From NCBI RefSeq assembly GCF_041296385.1, contig NC_091013.1, positions 13,114,001 through 13,178,000 on the forward strand: a stretch of 64,000 nt of DNA. The letters are read 5' to 3'. Shown here piece by piece: positions 1 through 13,837 of the stretch; position 1 is the stretch's first letter; each line of letters starts with the position of its first letter. A model generated the notes under the pieces. That model was not told the DNA's origin, made no database searches, and saw only the letters and a program-made list of their open reading frames with translations. The position numbers and the translations under genes are program-made. The stretch comes from Aphelocoma coerulescens (Eukaryota > Chordata > Aves > Passeriformes > Corvidae).

Positions 1-3000
1 CCCACCTGATTTCCACTGCTCATGAGGATGGTAATAGAATACACTGCAACCCAGGACACCACAAAACACCTGTTGAAGGCTCCTGCTGCCTGGAAATGTC
101 TGCCCTTGCAGTTCCAGGCAATAAATCATCTTCCCAGAAAACAAACTCAAAGGGACAGTCCCCTGACCCTTCTCTCAGGTGGTGGTAAGCAGATGCCTAT
201 TGGCACCAGTCTCTGGCAGCATATGCGTGTCACACAAGTGGCTGGGGCCACAGAGGTATTCCTGAAATGGCATAACTTGTCCAAGACAGATGAGTGTGTC
301 ATTCCTCAGCCCACAAAACCAGGCAAGTGGGAAATGCGACCATATTTGTGCAAATGGCTCTGTCTGGCTTCCAGTCACTTCTCCTAAGAAGTGAAAGTAT
401 CTTCAGTGTAAATAGTGGGTGGAGGTTTCTGAAGAGAAAGTTTCACCAAACCATGTCAGGAGACCACTAGCTAAACTGAAGTATTTATTAAATATTCTCA
501 GAACAGCCATTTCTGGAGTGTACCCACCATCTGCAGCAGTCATACTGAATTTCAGAAGGGATTATGAGGATAATATCTGATCCACCATTTTCAAATAACT
601 CATTTTGGTTTTCCTTCTTTCTGCAGGCAGGATCACTTGCTGGGTCTTCTTTTATCTATTTTGCAAATTGCCAGCAGTTTTTAATAACCAACAGTACAAA
701 CCACAAGGAGCACAACTGCTCTAGAAAGAAGGAAGTTTCCAGGGTGGGTTTGTTTGTTTTCTTTCTATAGGTCAGATATACTTTAGATCTTGGTAATCCA
801 TGGGCAAGTGATTAAATAAATTAATAGAGAACAAATACTCCATTGCTGTACAGCACTGTTTACTAATGGGATTTTTAAGATGCTGGAAGACTTTACCTCA
901 ATGGACATAGATAAAACTAAACAGGAGAAAGATTTAAATCTTTCTGGTGTGCTTAAAAATAAGGATAAAAGTCTAGCTCATTATCTCCTTAATATAAAAG
1001 TCTGGGAAAACAAAAAGCTAGATTGGGGAAACTAAATCCAGCTAGCTCTCTTTTTTGTTTTTTACATGTCCTAACAATAATGCAGCAGGGTGAAAAGATC
1101 AGGACCACTTTATACACATTGTGCTAATTACTGAAAGTACTTAAAGTTGTAATTAGCTTATTATACTGCAGAGAACCTAACATGGCATGTCTTTCAAAAA
1201 AAATTTCTCTCCAGATCATTAGTGGGAAAGCTAACAACATCTGCTTCAAATAAAATCAACCAATTAGCTCAGGCAACTTCGCATAGTTTGCAATCAGAGC
1301 ATTATATTGTGCCAAGTGCTAATTTCAATGTGAATTCTATCTCCTTCTTATATCCCACGCTTATCTGCCGGCACAGCTGGTGTTTAACACCACTGACTTC
1401 AGTAAAGTCTCCAAAAACTTATGTTAATTTGAAGTAACCTAATCAGAAGTGTGCAACACAGACTGGGCTTGATCTCAGCTTAATTAAAACTGACCTTGTC
1501 ATTTCACTGCATATAAAACAGCAAAATCTTACCATTTATCACTCAGCTATGATAAATATGCAGCTTATGTGAGAATCAAGGAAGACAAGCACTGTACCAA
1601 AGGAGCTATTTTCAGATATCAAAGCTTGGTTTTAACACCCTGTAAAATGCCACTCGCCTGTGGCTGCCAGTAAATAATTCAAATAGTTCAGAAAGCCCAA
1701 AGTAAGCTCCAAAACCTCCTTCTAAAATTACCAAACAGGGCATCACTGCCAGGCTTTCTCATTTTGATGCTATCAGTATCACACATCAAAAGCTGGCTAT
1801 TGTCACTGACAGTAGATGTGAAACACAGCTTGCTTTTTAAAATGAAGTTTGTCCTTGTTCTGTTTTAATGTTACAGTTTCTCAAGCAGATGATATGAAAG
1901 ATTAACTTGAAAATGAAATGTTTTGGCAGAGTTCAACATAGCAAACATAGCAATCAGAAACTAATTTGATTTTTTTTTATTATTATTTCACTTTATATAT
2001 TAAATCAAGCAATGACAATTTGGTTTACCCAAGTGTGTTCATCAGCTGCATTTTCTCTCAGGTGTACAAGGTTGCCAGGACCAAACTTTAGACACCCAAA
2101 ATTATGGTCTTCTGTGGAGTTAACACTGGGGAGCAAGTTTACACTGTGTGTTCTGACTCACTCTCTAAAGGACTCTGCCCCTCATCCCTCACCCATCTGA
2201 TGTCTGATGTTACTTTATTATCCCAGCAGATTCCTGCACTGATGCTTCCACGGGTCCCAGATCTGAGCCTGCACACAGACACAACTACAGGGCCAACTCC
2301 TGGCAGAGGCTTAGCTTATACCAGTGAAAAATACAAGATGCTTTGTCACGTTGGCTGATATTCACTCACGTAGCAAAAGTAGTAATGGAAGCACTTCTCC
2401 TGTCAGGGTTAACTGCATCACACACGACAGCTTCCCTCAGTGGAACAGCAGTGACCAGCCACATGTGCGGGTATATCCTACTGCAAATGCAAGGTAAATG
2501 ACCCTGATCCAACTCTTTCACTATAGTGCTGGCAGTACGGCTAACCTCATGCTTACTGAGGGCAAAAGGAAGCACAGCCAGCTCCCAAAGCACAGTTGAA
2601 AGTCATTTGATCCAATGCAGACACCTTTAGCATGTGCTGCAGGTGTCCATAGAAGCAGGGTCCTCACTGCAAGGAGTGGAGAGGGCATGACCAGAGGAGC
2701 ATTAATTTTAAAGCAGATACCTAAAACCAGCAGATAAACTGAACTCAAAAAAATGCCTTGGCTATGTATCTGGAGCTCAGAGTGACTGACTCAGATATGT
2801 CCACACATGCTACAAATGGCAAGGTGGGGCAAGACACACCTAGACCTTATGCTTGAGCAGCTTGTCCTGCCTGTCTCCAGCAACATAAAGCAGTAGCCAG
2901 AAACAAACAGACAAGCAAACACACCCACACCCCTTAATCCAACTTCTATGGCTCTAGCAGGAAGGTCTCCAGTTAGATCTGGTCTACTTTTCTAAGTATT

Positions 3001-6000
3001 GTGGTCCAGCCTCACCTGTTTATAAACTGCTCTCCCTGTACCATGTGCTTGGTAATTTTCTGATTAGTTGCTCATGTACTTGCAGGAGTTGACATATAGT
3101 TTCTTCTAGTGGTAGGTATTCAGCTCATTATTTCAAATGGGCTTTTTTGACATTTCAGCATGTCCAGAGTCAGCCTTTCCTCCTCCTCCTCCCTCACATC
3201 ATGTTGTTTTTGAAGCTGCAGCTTTAGCATGGAACAAAGGCAAGAGGCCTAGGTGACTATGCAAGAAGGATAGGGACAACTGTGTGTGAACAACCTTATC
3301 ATATGCAGCAAAGGGAATAAATAATGAATAATAATCAGACCAAAGATACTATAGTTCCTCTTGGCAGCGTCCCAATGTTTCCTTCTTATCCTTCTGTCTC
3401 CAAGACCCTGTGAGTCTGTATGCATACTAATGCAAATGTGTATTTGTGTGTGAATATATGCACACTTAGGAAACAAGTATAAAACTAATAAAGCATGTAT
3501 CTATTCTTATACATGTAAATTTATCATCCTTGGTATTCAATCCATAATAAAAGCTCCCTCTAGAACAATGACTCACATGAAGCAATCGAAAACATATCCA
3601 ACAGCTCTTCTGAGTGAGTCTGCATATTACACAGACAAGTCAAGAAGGTAACAGTTTATGACAAAACATAAATTAAATTAAATTGATCATCATGGACTCA
3701 TTGTTAGGACTGGATCACTTAGAGAATAAAGCCAGAAAAATTCCTCCCAAGTTAGACTTCACTAAATACCGTAGGCGGCAAGATAAAAGCAGAGAAACCT
3801 GGAAACTTACTTCTAATAAAGACTCAGTAAATACTCTCACAAGTTAAGCAATAATAGAAGCTCTGAAAGTTACTTAAAACAGCATACTGAAATATCAAAG
3901 CTACATCCTAGTCAATCCTTTTTATAAGGTCTGCCTGGTACAAGCCCTGTATGAAAGGGCTATGAAGCTCAGTGCTCCCAGATTTAGCTGGTTTTTAAGA
4001 AAGCCTTACTAATTAAAGTGGAAAGATGGCTGGGGGTAAAAATATAGGAAACTGAGAGGTTATGTTCACATCCTAACAGAAGTTATAACAGTACAGAAAT
4101 TACAGGGTAAAATACAGGTGCTGCTCCCTGGACGGAATGTGGTTGGCATGCTGGAAACCTATGCCAGGGTGATTCCATGTGCACACAGTCTGCAACCATA
4201 GCACTTGCTAAGGGGGTGGAATGGAGGTTGGAGCAGAGTGGAGACACCACAGCCAGGCTGTGTTGGAATCCTCGCAGGGAGGGAAACTCAGTGGTGCTTT
4301 GTAGCTGAGAAACCCCACCTGTCAGCCAGGGGAGAGGGTAGATGTATTGCTGCCAAGCCAGCAGCTGTGGTGAAATCACTCTCCTCAGATCAACTTGGTT
4401 CATTATAACCTAACTGTAATATTAGCACACACCTCCACCCCAAAGGCCCCCCTCCAAGGTACAACCACCCCTCGCTGGGCGTGTGTTTTATGTTTTATTG
4501 TCTACGTTTTATTATTCTATGTTTTATTACCTTTAAGAGCAAAGGTATCACACAAATCAGTATCCAAGGTATGCATGACTGGAGTGACTCCAGCTCCAGC
4601 TAAACATGAAGAAATAGTATAAAACTGAATAGAGAATGGGGAGAAGTTAGGGAAGGCTCTATTTTAATTGCTGAGATCTGTCAATGAGCTGAACCTGTCT
4701 CCTCCCCCACAGGGATGCCTCTTGGGTAAGAATCACACTCTTTGCGTGCTGAATGCTTTTACTGGGTGTTGGAGCTGGTCTGTGCACTGCTTTGAATACA
4801 TTGTTGCAGTCAGATACCATCACCAACAGTCCTCAAACCTTCACCTGTCACAATTTTCTGTTGATAAAGAGTGTTATTCCATAAACTGTGAGTGTGAGTC
4901 CTTCATGGGCACTGGCAGATGCCAGCAGCAGGGAACATACTCAAATAATGTGGAAGGCCTGCTGAGGGTTCTCCTTTAGGCTGTTGGTGTGTGTTCCTGG
5001 CTAAGTCAGTCAGACCAGCCTCTGACCCAGCAGGACTGCTCAGTGAAGGGTCCCCCGAACAGGAAAATTACAGGCTGGTCAAGCACAAGAGTCTTGGCTT
5101 TCCTGGGCCACTGACAGATAAATCTAACACTAAGGGTCAAGAAAACCTCCCTTTTTCATGCGACAACTAGAAAATGTTCTGAGAGGCTTGTACAGTCTTA
5201 ATTATGATTTAGTGAACACCTTCTACTTCCTTTACACTACACAATAATGGGTTGGAACTAGAGAAGCCCAAAGGTGTTTGCTATGATTTACCTCCCTGTA
5301 CAGGACCATATAAAACATAGTCCCACACCTAGCTCCAAGACTGCTGTTCAAAACTGAAGAAAAACTACTGTGATTGGGTGAGACAATTGTTTTAAAGGTA
5401 AATAAAATATATTTTAGCTCAAGTCAACATCTCAGTCCATCATCAGGGAAAAAAAATGTAATTTCAATGCTTTTCAGAGGCTGCTAATTATTATGGATTA
5501 TGCATTACTTCGTCAGCAATGGCTACATGGCTGGTTTGCAGGAACAGTGCAAAATTAGGCAAGGTTGTACTCTAGGCTAGGTAACAACATTAAGGAGTAG
5601 AGAAGCTTAAAAAGTGGCATGGATAAAAACAGGAAGAGATGAACGGGAGAAACAGAATAAGATTTTTATGAAGGGAGTCAGAGTGGAGAAATGAAGGAAA
5701 GAGAAGCAGAATGGAGTGGTAGGAAATAAAAGTAGAGGAGGAAAAACAATAGTAGCTTGGAAGGAGGTGAGGGGCATAATAATTTAATACTCACAGGAAA
5801 AAAATAAGCTAAGGCAATTCAGATAGTTCAAAGGAGAGAAAATTAATGAAATTAACAGCTAAAAAAAAACACCTACAGCTTTACAATTAACTTTCCTGCC
5901 TAATCCACAATTATGACCTCTACCTCAATGAGACTGTACACAGCAGAAGATGTGTTGACAGAAACTCAGGCAAATTTTGCATTTTTCTTTTCAAATGTAA

Positions 6001-9000
6001 TTGCCTTACATAAAGACTCAGCCATCATCCTGTTGCTGGAACAAATAGGGACACTGGACCAGAGAAGAGGAAAATAAGGATCATATGAGAACAGACCCTT
6101 CAACGGGATAAAAGTCATGAGCACAGAAGTCCCCTTCTGACAAGAATAGGAAGAGACATGTGACTGAGGGAGTAAAATTCAGGCCAACCCTCCAAAGCTG
6201 ACACCACCACACTCACCTAACCCTTGAGCATCCTGTTCTTCTTCTGCCCATAACTGCAGACTCTAGCAAGTCAAGAGATTTGTCTGGATTCATATAAAAG
6301 GAAACATAATCATCCTGGTGGCACTGGTGGCACTGGTGTAGCCTCATCTCATGTCTCTTAGTTTCTTCTTTCACATGGTGGATTGCAGAAGAGAGGAAGG
6401 GCATCTTGCTAAATGCATTGGATTCTACTGCTTGAATGTGTACTGAAAGAGAGAAATTGCTGTTAGTCATACCTGCAAGGATTACAGACTTATTAATCCC
6501 CACATTTTAAAATATTAAAAATTATGTATCCCATTTCCAAAGAAAAAATGCAGTCCAAATCCAAACAAATTTATATTTATGTTTTTATATAAATGTACAT
6601 GTAGATTAAATATGTTGTATTTGCAATGTATTTCTGGCAGGCATGAAAACCCTTTTCCAGCTTTTTAGCAAGCGTGGGCTCTGCAGGTCTACATAACACA
6701 TTGCTGCAGAATGCAGAACACAGCAAAGGTTTGATTACCAAGCAGCATGGTCAAACTGCAAAAATAAAACAATGCACCACCTCAGTAACAAGGAGACCAT
6801 AAGGCTCATAGTGTTGTTCAGGAGTTACTTAGTGTGCTAAATGCCTTGAGATCATCAGACTTATTTTTATATGCATTCATTTTACATGTATTAGGTTTCA
6901 GTTTAATCTTGTCATGTGCTCATGAGCCATATGTTTTATCTTATACAGATTAATTATATGTAATAGCTAATATTATATTTATTTGCTTTTAAATTCTGCA
7001 TCCATACATCAGCTGTGTGCAATCCAGGATGCCCACATTTCCCAGGAAGTTTTTCACTCTCTCTCTCCCTCTTTTAGAGAGTTCTTACCTTTTCACTCCA
7101 TGATAGAATTCAAGTGGCTCTAGTGCCTTGCAATAACAAAAAATTAGACTGGCAACGCTCACAGCTTTACAGCAATGCATCATTGACATTCAGGTATCAT
7201 GACATAGTGAAAAGCTTGATGGAAATCAGCAGACCTATCAGCTCTGAGTTCAATAACACGACATGAAACTGATCTTCAATACACTATTGGAGTCTGTGTG
7301 AAAAACTGATGGGAGAAGTCTAAACCCGTAGAGTCTATTCACATAAATACAACTCAGTACAAGTTGAGCTCTAGTACATAACTTAAAATTGAGCTTCAGT
7401 CAGTTGCTGACACATGGTTGAGGACTTTAAAAAGTACAAAGGCAATTCTCCAAATTACATACCTACTGACAGCTGACTTTCTTGAATTATTCAAAAGTAA
7501 AAGCTTTTGGCAATCAATGCATCAAGCTGAACAGAGCTAGAAAGTAGAGTAAAGAAGCTGTAAGGTTTAAAATGTATGTCACCTGAAAGTGTATTGCCCC
7601 ACTGCCAGACCAATAATGCTTAATATAAAAATGTGTAAGTTAGAGTTGAGGGGATTTGTGTAACCCCTAGAGCCAGCCTGAAGACAGGCAGAGAGGTCAG
7701 GGGAGCTGTATATTCTTCCTCAACTTTAGCCTGACTTTCCACTAGCTACCATTATTTTTGGTTTTAAGAAATCAGTTTCAATAATATTATTTCTCCTCCT
7801 ACATTCACAGATGCTCAGTTTTATCCTTCAAGTTCTGGCACAGGATTTCTCTTATCAGAGGCCATAACATTCTAAGACAAAATTGTTCAGTTAAAAGACA
7901 TTCATAAAGCTGAGTCCCCTGCAAAAGAATGTAACATCTTGGCTTTCAGTCATACTTTGTGAGGACTGCTACAAGAGAGATTGTACTTAAGAAGCACAAA
8001 ATATTTATTGATACAATTTCATATCAAAAAAGAAAAACCAAATATCATTTCCCTATAATTATAGTAACACAATTTTGAGAATTATGTTATGTAGCATTTG
8101 GGAAGACTTTCATTTCCTTCTGGCTGCTGCATTGCCCCCCAATTCAAAGCTTTTCTAATGCTTCATGTGAATTCATGACATTTTAACCAGCTTGTGCCAT
8201 TACTAAAACATAATCTCATTCACAGTGTATGTTTACAAATTATATGAGGGGTGTGACCCTACAGTGATTCAACTTGAAGTTTTACCCCTCTGGGGCAGAA
8301 AACAATAGGCAAAGAAGCAGCACTCACAGCAATATATGAACACCATACTGTGGGGATTTACTCAGAGATTTTTTCCTTTTTCTGAGGATATTGTTACTAC
8401 CATATTCACCAAGTAAATACCTTCACTATTGGGTATATTGTCATTTATCCTAAAATTATTTAAATTTCTGCATTATAAATAACTGTAAATAAAATCAGAA
8501 GATAACAGTTTTACGTTTGAAAAGCACTCATCCTAACCCTTTACTTTTTGTCACAGAAATGGAATTGAGATCCATGTTCCCATGTATGTGGGTTTTGTTC
8601 TCGCGGTCCTGTGATTCACCTGCTTCCTGTCACTGCAACAAATAAAACAAGAACTGTGTTAGGAGGATGAGGCAGAGCTCTCAAGCTCTCAGACTGGGCC
8701 AAGCTTTTACAAATACACAGCAGCCCTTATAATGCCAGCTCTCTCCTCAGTGACATCCTGTCAACAGTGACAACTACTGCTGCAATTCTTATTCAGTAGC
8801 AACTGTGAGGCTGCCAACAGGTGTCCTGAGCCAAGGCTTCCTTTCATCTGTTGCTGCTTAATGGGAACAAAAATTATTATAAAGGATCTGCCAACATGAT
8901 AAAATGCTACAATTATCCTAAGAGTAATACCTATAGGCACTTTAGCAAGGGAAGCAAGGGAACTGTTCTCCAGAAAAGCTAACCTCAATACATGATTTAC

Positions 9001-9433
9001 ATTTTCTTTTCTGTCATTGCTTTAATGATTAAAGAGAAATAGAAATATAGAAAGACTAAATTTCTCTAGAAAATAAGAATAAATGTACCACAGGGAAGAC
9101 CAGCCCAAATATAGTAAGTTTCCTATTTCTCCTTGCTTCCTTTGGTTTAGAACTTTTACCTGCCATGAGTTATTTCCTCATTCTCAGCAGATCAGGTTTG
9201 GGAAAATACCCAAATTCTCCCAAAGTTTGGCAATACACAAATACAGAGTTTGCCAGAATTCTTTCTGCATTCATGATGATCAGGTATACTAAGTATAACT
9301 TTAATAAAACCTGTTATAGGGTGCTAAACTCAGTAGACCAAAAGAGGCAATGCTGCTGCATCTCCATGCCTCCACATCCAGCCAGGATCCATGTATTCCC
9401 AGCATGTCCCTCCATACACACAAGTATACAGCA
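1..9433. other. AT-rich non-coding stretch, no gene recognised
   Basis: I see no recognisable exon, RNA gene or full repeat here. Open frames are short (121 codons at most, at 22-387 on the plus strand), match no family I know and have no convincing splice context. A slightly GC-richer block at about 4100-4480 is followed by three TTTATT motifs (AATAAA on the minus strand) at 4494, 4508 and 4523. It could be an old LTR remnant, but I could not find its ends. Confidence 0.6.
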
Positions 9434-9439
9434 CATACG

Positions 9440-10068
9440 TGTGAGGAGTGGGCAGCCTGGGGTACAAGGGCCAGAAACAGTTTTCAGGTAAGACAGCCCC
9501 TAGTACCAGAGACTTCTGTCAGGTTAGGGTGAGAAGAGAAGCCTCTCCCAGAAGGCTTTTTCTGTTATGTACCCCAGTCCTGTGCTCCTGGTTGGCTGTT
9601 GGCCACCCCACCCCCTTGCTGCCGTATATGTTCCGTGCCATAGAAGGTTCTCCACTCCGGGTTCCCCACTCCAGGTTCCCCCCATTGGCTTTTTCCCCTC
9701 ACCACTCCCCCAGAGCTTCTCCACTGGCTCCCATTTCCTAGTCCCGCCCTTGTACCGCCCCCACGCCCTCAGATCATTGGTCCCTGGTGCTCGCTCCACT
9801 CCTGTACTTAAACCTGGACCCTCCATTGTTCTCTGTGTTTGCCTCTTGATCCCTTTATGATGTGGATGCAATAAACCTCCGTCCCTGTGGAACTCAATGC
9901 CGAGACCCTTCCTGCCTCTTTGCCATCAACCCATATTACTGAGCTATCCGTGCATTTGTGTGTGCACGCGTGTGGGAGTGTGTATGGCTGATCCTGCTGA
10001 GCAGCTTCGCTAACGAGACGTTCTTGGAAGATCGCAGTACAGAGCCTGTGGAGCTCAGGATAATGATA
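9440..10068 (+). mobile_element. Solo LTR of an endogenous retrovirus (probable ERVK-like), ends tentative
   Basis: The plus-strand layout fits a retroviral LTR. It has a C-rich U3 with two ATTGG motifs (inverted CCAAT boxes) at 9684-9688 and 9776-9780, a weak TATA-like GTACTTAAA just before a CCTGGACCCTCC block, and a polyadenylation signal AATAAA at 9870-9875, followed by a U5-like part. The CTGGACCCTCC block is also found at the same place in the LTRs at 13838 and 20711, which suggests related families. Proposed ends: CATACG (9434-9439) precedes TGTGAGG and CATATG follows at 10069-10074. The two 6-mers differ only by a C-to-T change at a CpG, as expected for an aged 6-bp duplication. The right end reads TA instead of CA, so the boundary is uncertain. 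No internal retroviral sequence is attached. The LTR call is fairly secure; the exact ends are not. Confidence 0.6.
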
Positions 10069-10074
10069 CATATG

Positions 10075-12336
10075 TATGTAAAAATCCAACAAACCACACA
10101 CACCGGCTCACATAAGGTCTCTCAGGCCATGGCCTGTCCCTAGAATTCATCTCAGAGCCTCTGATCCCTCTAGAAGTCAACTCTCACCCCCTCTGGTCAC
10201 CCTAGTATCTGGACTTATGGCTGCTTAAATATTTGGTCCCTTACCTATGTCACCAGCTAGACTGGCCTAGTATTTCATAGTGATCACTGCCTCACATGCC
10301 CCTCTTACCTGTATCCTACTCCAGTTGGTGGAGCAGACCTGCATTCACACACACGCACACAAAATAAGAGTTCCTCACCCTCAAAAATAGCAATGGAATT
10401 TGGTGACAAGACCAGGAGCCAGGCATGACCAGCAACCTTTTTACATGGAACCAGCCTTTTAAGTCTCCCTTTTCCTCCCAAAATCAGCTAGATACATCCC
10501 TTTCTCCACTTTTAATTCCTCTCCAAAACATCCCATAGAAATCTTGTGCAGTCCCAAAATACACTTCCTGGCTTCTCATAATAAGTTGCATATTTCCAAA
10601 GGCTATTTCTGCTATCCAAAAGGTAATCTAGAGACTTTTTACTCTGAGTCATGGTGATGAGTGTCACTCTCAGACCACAGGACTGGTCACTGTCCCAAAG
10701 CAGCTGGGGGAGGGTTTAGGAGGGTATTATAAAGATTCCACATTGCCACTGTTCATCTGTGCTCCCATGTCTGAGCTTCTTTTTACCATTACCCAACAAA
10801 GCCTTCTGCCATGTCATCAGAACACATAACGTGGGATAAGCAACAAGAGAGAATAAATGCTGCAGGCTGAGACAGAAAAGATGTTCAATGCTGCCAGCTG
10901 TGTGATGAGCCTGTATCGATCCGACAGAAAGTACATCCATTATACAAGATGCAGTTGGCTCCATGCTGATAAGTCATTGGGGAGAAGGCAATGATATACA
11001 AGAATCAATGCAGGCCCCCTCTCCCTTTTTCCTGCTTGATAGCACAACAGTATTGGGCTTTCCCACACCAACTGAGCTCTCCTTCATCCACCCACCTTCA
11101 CCTCCTAGGAGTGATATTTTTCCTCATGCACAATCCTCATCTTTATTTTTACTTTTCCCATGCCCTTTTTAAGATACATGCTTCAATTTGACCTGATCTG
11201 GGAGCTAAGAACTGTACATTACTATACCTCAGTGTTAGCTGCCCCTCTGTGATCTCCAGGAGGTTTGGGGTTTTTTTTCATTTGTACTGCAAAATCATGT
11301 ACACACTTGACATGCTTATGGTATGTTTGGCTCTGTATCTAAATGCTTTCAACTTGCTCCTATCAGCCTCTACTTCAGGAAAAGACATCACTATAAACGT
11401 TTATGGCAAAGGTGATTGCTTCAGGGTTTGCAGAACTGCTAGGTCTGAAAAAGTCTTGACTTAGCAACTCAAACTTAAGAGAACAGGTAAGAATTTCAAG
11501 GTGTCTAGGGAAAGAATAAAAACTGGGATAGAAGATGACATCAGAATCCAGATTTTTTTTCAAAGTGAGTAATGTTACTTCCTGAGTAGGTCATTATACA
11601 CTGGCCACCATGATCCTTTCCTACTAATGAGACCATACCCACAGCCACTTTCACAAAAAATTCAGATACTATGTCACAAAGTGACAGAATCAGAGAACTG
11701 CTGATTCAAATAAGTAGAAAATTTATAGCATCTGCTACATATGATCTTCCCCAGTCATGTTAGGGACGTCTTCAGTGTTCATACGGCAGACATGAAGCAA
11801 ACTCTAGTATTATATCTACCAACAGTGCTCTACAATTCCAACATAGAAATCCGTATAAACTCATATCCAGACAGTGAATGGAAGCAGGTTGTTTGTGAGA
11901 TGGACATCACCATGTCATGAAGACTATGACAACAGCATTCCAGAGACAGACTTGATGATATCCTAACTAGATGTTATTCTTTTGTGAAAAAGAACACCTG
12001 AGTTTTCCTTGGGATGCTATATTTTTAAAGCTCTTTCTCCACGTTTTCCCCCTTTCTGAAAACTTACTTTCTAACCAAGTTAAAATCGAACAAACTTTGA
12101 TCAAGCACAAGTTTGAAAATTCCTAAAGCAGGTCCTTTTTCCACTGTCAGCCTCAATTCCTTTTTAAACTACCCAGTGTTTCTCTCTCTTAAAACAACCT
12201 GGCTTCTCCTAAACAATATGTTTGAGGAGAGGGCACACACAGAGCTCACATTGTGTTCCCAGAACAGGCAGGAATATAGACAGGCATATTGCTTTGGCAG
12301 CTGAGAAATATACTCCCCTTCCATGCTCATTCTTTC
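10075..12336. other. Non-coding stretch, pyrimidine-rich in its first part
   Basis: No gene is recognised. The part from about 10140 to 10620 is rich in C and T on the plus strand, with a short CA-type run near 10347-10362. It may be an old unclassified repeat. The rest is ordinary AT-rich sequence. Confidence 0.5.
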
Positions 12337-12341
12337 ATTAG

Positions 12342-12937
12342 TGTCTCAGTTTTGGAGACAAAACTTCAGGAGAAAACACTCCGGAGTGTCTCCTCTGAAG
12401 GGAAAAGGGCCTCTCCTTTTCCTCCACCAATAAGACAAGTGGGTCACAGCAAGTGGAAGTGGAAAAAAAACAAACTGTTTATTAACATCAAACAAAACAG
12501 GGTAGAACAGGGGGAAAAAACCTCAAAATACAACAAAGTCCTGGAGAGAGAACAAAGACTTGGGCTCGGACCAGCTGGGGCCACCCTGCGGGCCTGCCGG
12601 GGCTGCCCCGCAGGCTCCCCAGACCAGCGAGGAGGGAAGGGAGGCAGTGAGGCAAGGGCAAGGGAAGGGAAAAAAAGAACAGGAAAAAAAAGCAACAGAA
12701 CCTTTTCCCAGCTAGCTGGAACACAAAGGAAACCAAAAAGCAGCACAGTGCTCCCAGCACACTCCCTCCCCAGCCCTGCTGAGACCCCCCCAAGCCCCCG
12801 AGCCGTTGAGCCCAGCCCTTAAACTGCCCCACACTTGGTCCCGGGGCCCCCCTGGGTCCATCCTAAAGGCACAGCGTCCTTGGGCATTGAGTGGATGGTT
12901 AAGGAATAAAGCAGCTTCATAACATCACCCCAGGACA
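12342..12937 (-). mobile_element. Solo LTR of an endogenous retrovirus, ERVL-like (5-bp TSD)
   Basis: A 596-bp LTR lies on the minus strand, where it begins TGTCCTGGGGTGATG. It has TG...CA ends and is flanked by a perfect 5-bp duplication ATTAG at 12337-12341 and 12938-12942. A 5-bp duplication is usual for ERVL-type and some class I elements. Read on the minus strand it runs from a GC-rich U3 (dense around 12560-12860) to an AATAAA signal (TTTATT on plus, 12478-12483) and a short U5. There is no gag, pol or env sequence beside it, so it is a solo LTR. The frame of 177 codons on plus (12289-12822) and the overlapping minus frames lie inside it and are by-products of its composition. Confidence 0.9.
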
Positions 12938-12942
12938 ATTAG

Positions 12943-13831
12943 TTTTCCTTCTGTAACTGCAAACAACATTGCCAATTAGTGCTAATCATGGTATGGACAC
13001 CTGTCCACAAGAAAGGAGGTTGAGAACAATTACACAGTCATTTTCCAAAGCACATGGAGCAGCTGTCAAACAGTAATGACTTTCAGTCACTGCTGGCATT
13101 GGCTGTATTGCAACAGGTGGCCAAAAGGCAAAATAACATTAATGCCGTTATCTGCTTTCTTAGCTGCTCTAGCCTGGGTTTTCATTTTTCCTTTACATTC
13201 CACAGCATTTAAGCTTGCAAAGAGTAGTGACAGCTGTAATGTCTTTGAGTGTAGATCTCATGCTCTTCTACTAAGAGTTTTGAAAATATAAAGAACTTTG
13301 TATTTCTCTACACTTCAAGAAGATGAAGTGAAAGAGATTTAAGCACAGGGAGTTTTAAAATTGAAATCAGAATTTGTAAATTGGAATTCTGTGAGTTTCA
13401 CATGAGCTGACCTTCTATAATCTCTACAGTTATACATCATCTAATATGTTCCTAGAATCCTCTTTCTATGGATGTGTTCCAGTGAGCTCAGGAGTTCTGT
13501 GCCAAAATCTCTGCAAATCAAGAATCACAATCACTTCAAACTTAGGATGACAAAATACGGACTGTGCAAGTAGTGGCCAAATGTGAAAATCATGCTTTAA
13601 CAATTTTCCCATCACTGTAAAGGAACTGTTTGACAGAAACTGACAATGTATTTCTCCATAAAAGCACATCACAAGTTGCACATTCAAAGTGTCCCACCTC
13701 TTCTTGCAGTCCTTTGCCTCAATTGCTATACTTTATTTGACATTGACAAGTCTACAGATAATCACTTCCTTAACACATTTGATTCATTGTCAGGACAGCT
13801 CTATGATATTGTATGGGCAGAGACCCTCAGG
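12943..13831. other. Non-coding stretch between two LTRs
   Basis: Unique-looking AT-rich sequence with no recognisable exon. The part just after the LTR (about 12943-13010) has homeobox-type TAATTA-like and AATTAG motifs and looks like ordinary conserved-type non-coding DNA, but I cannot test conservation. Confidence 0.45.
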
Positions 13832-13837
13832 AAAGAT

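Noticed and set aside
12289..12832. Overlapping frames of 100-177 codons on both strands
   Set aside because: They lie almost wholly in the LTR at 12342-12937 and show no domain; GC-rich purine tracts keep all frames open.
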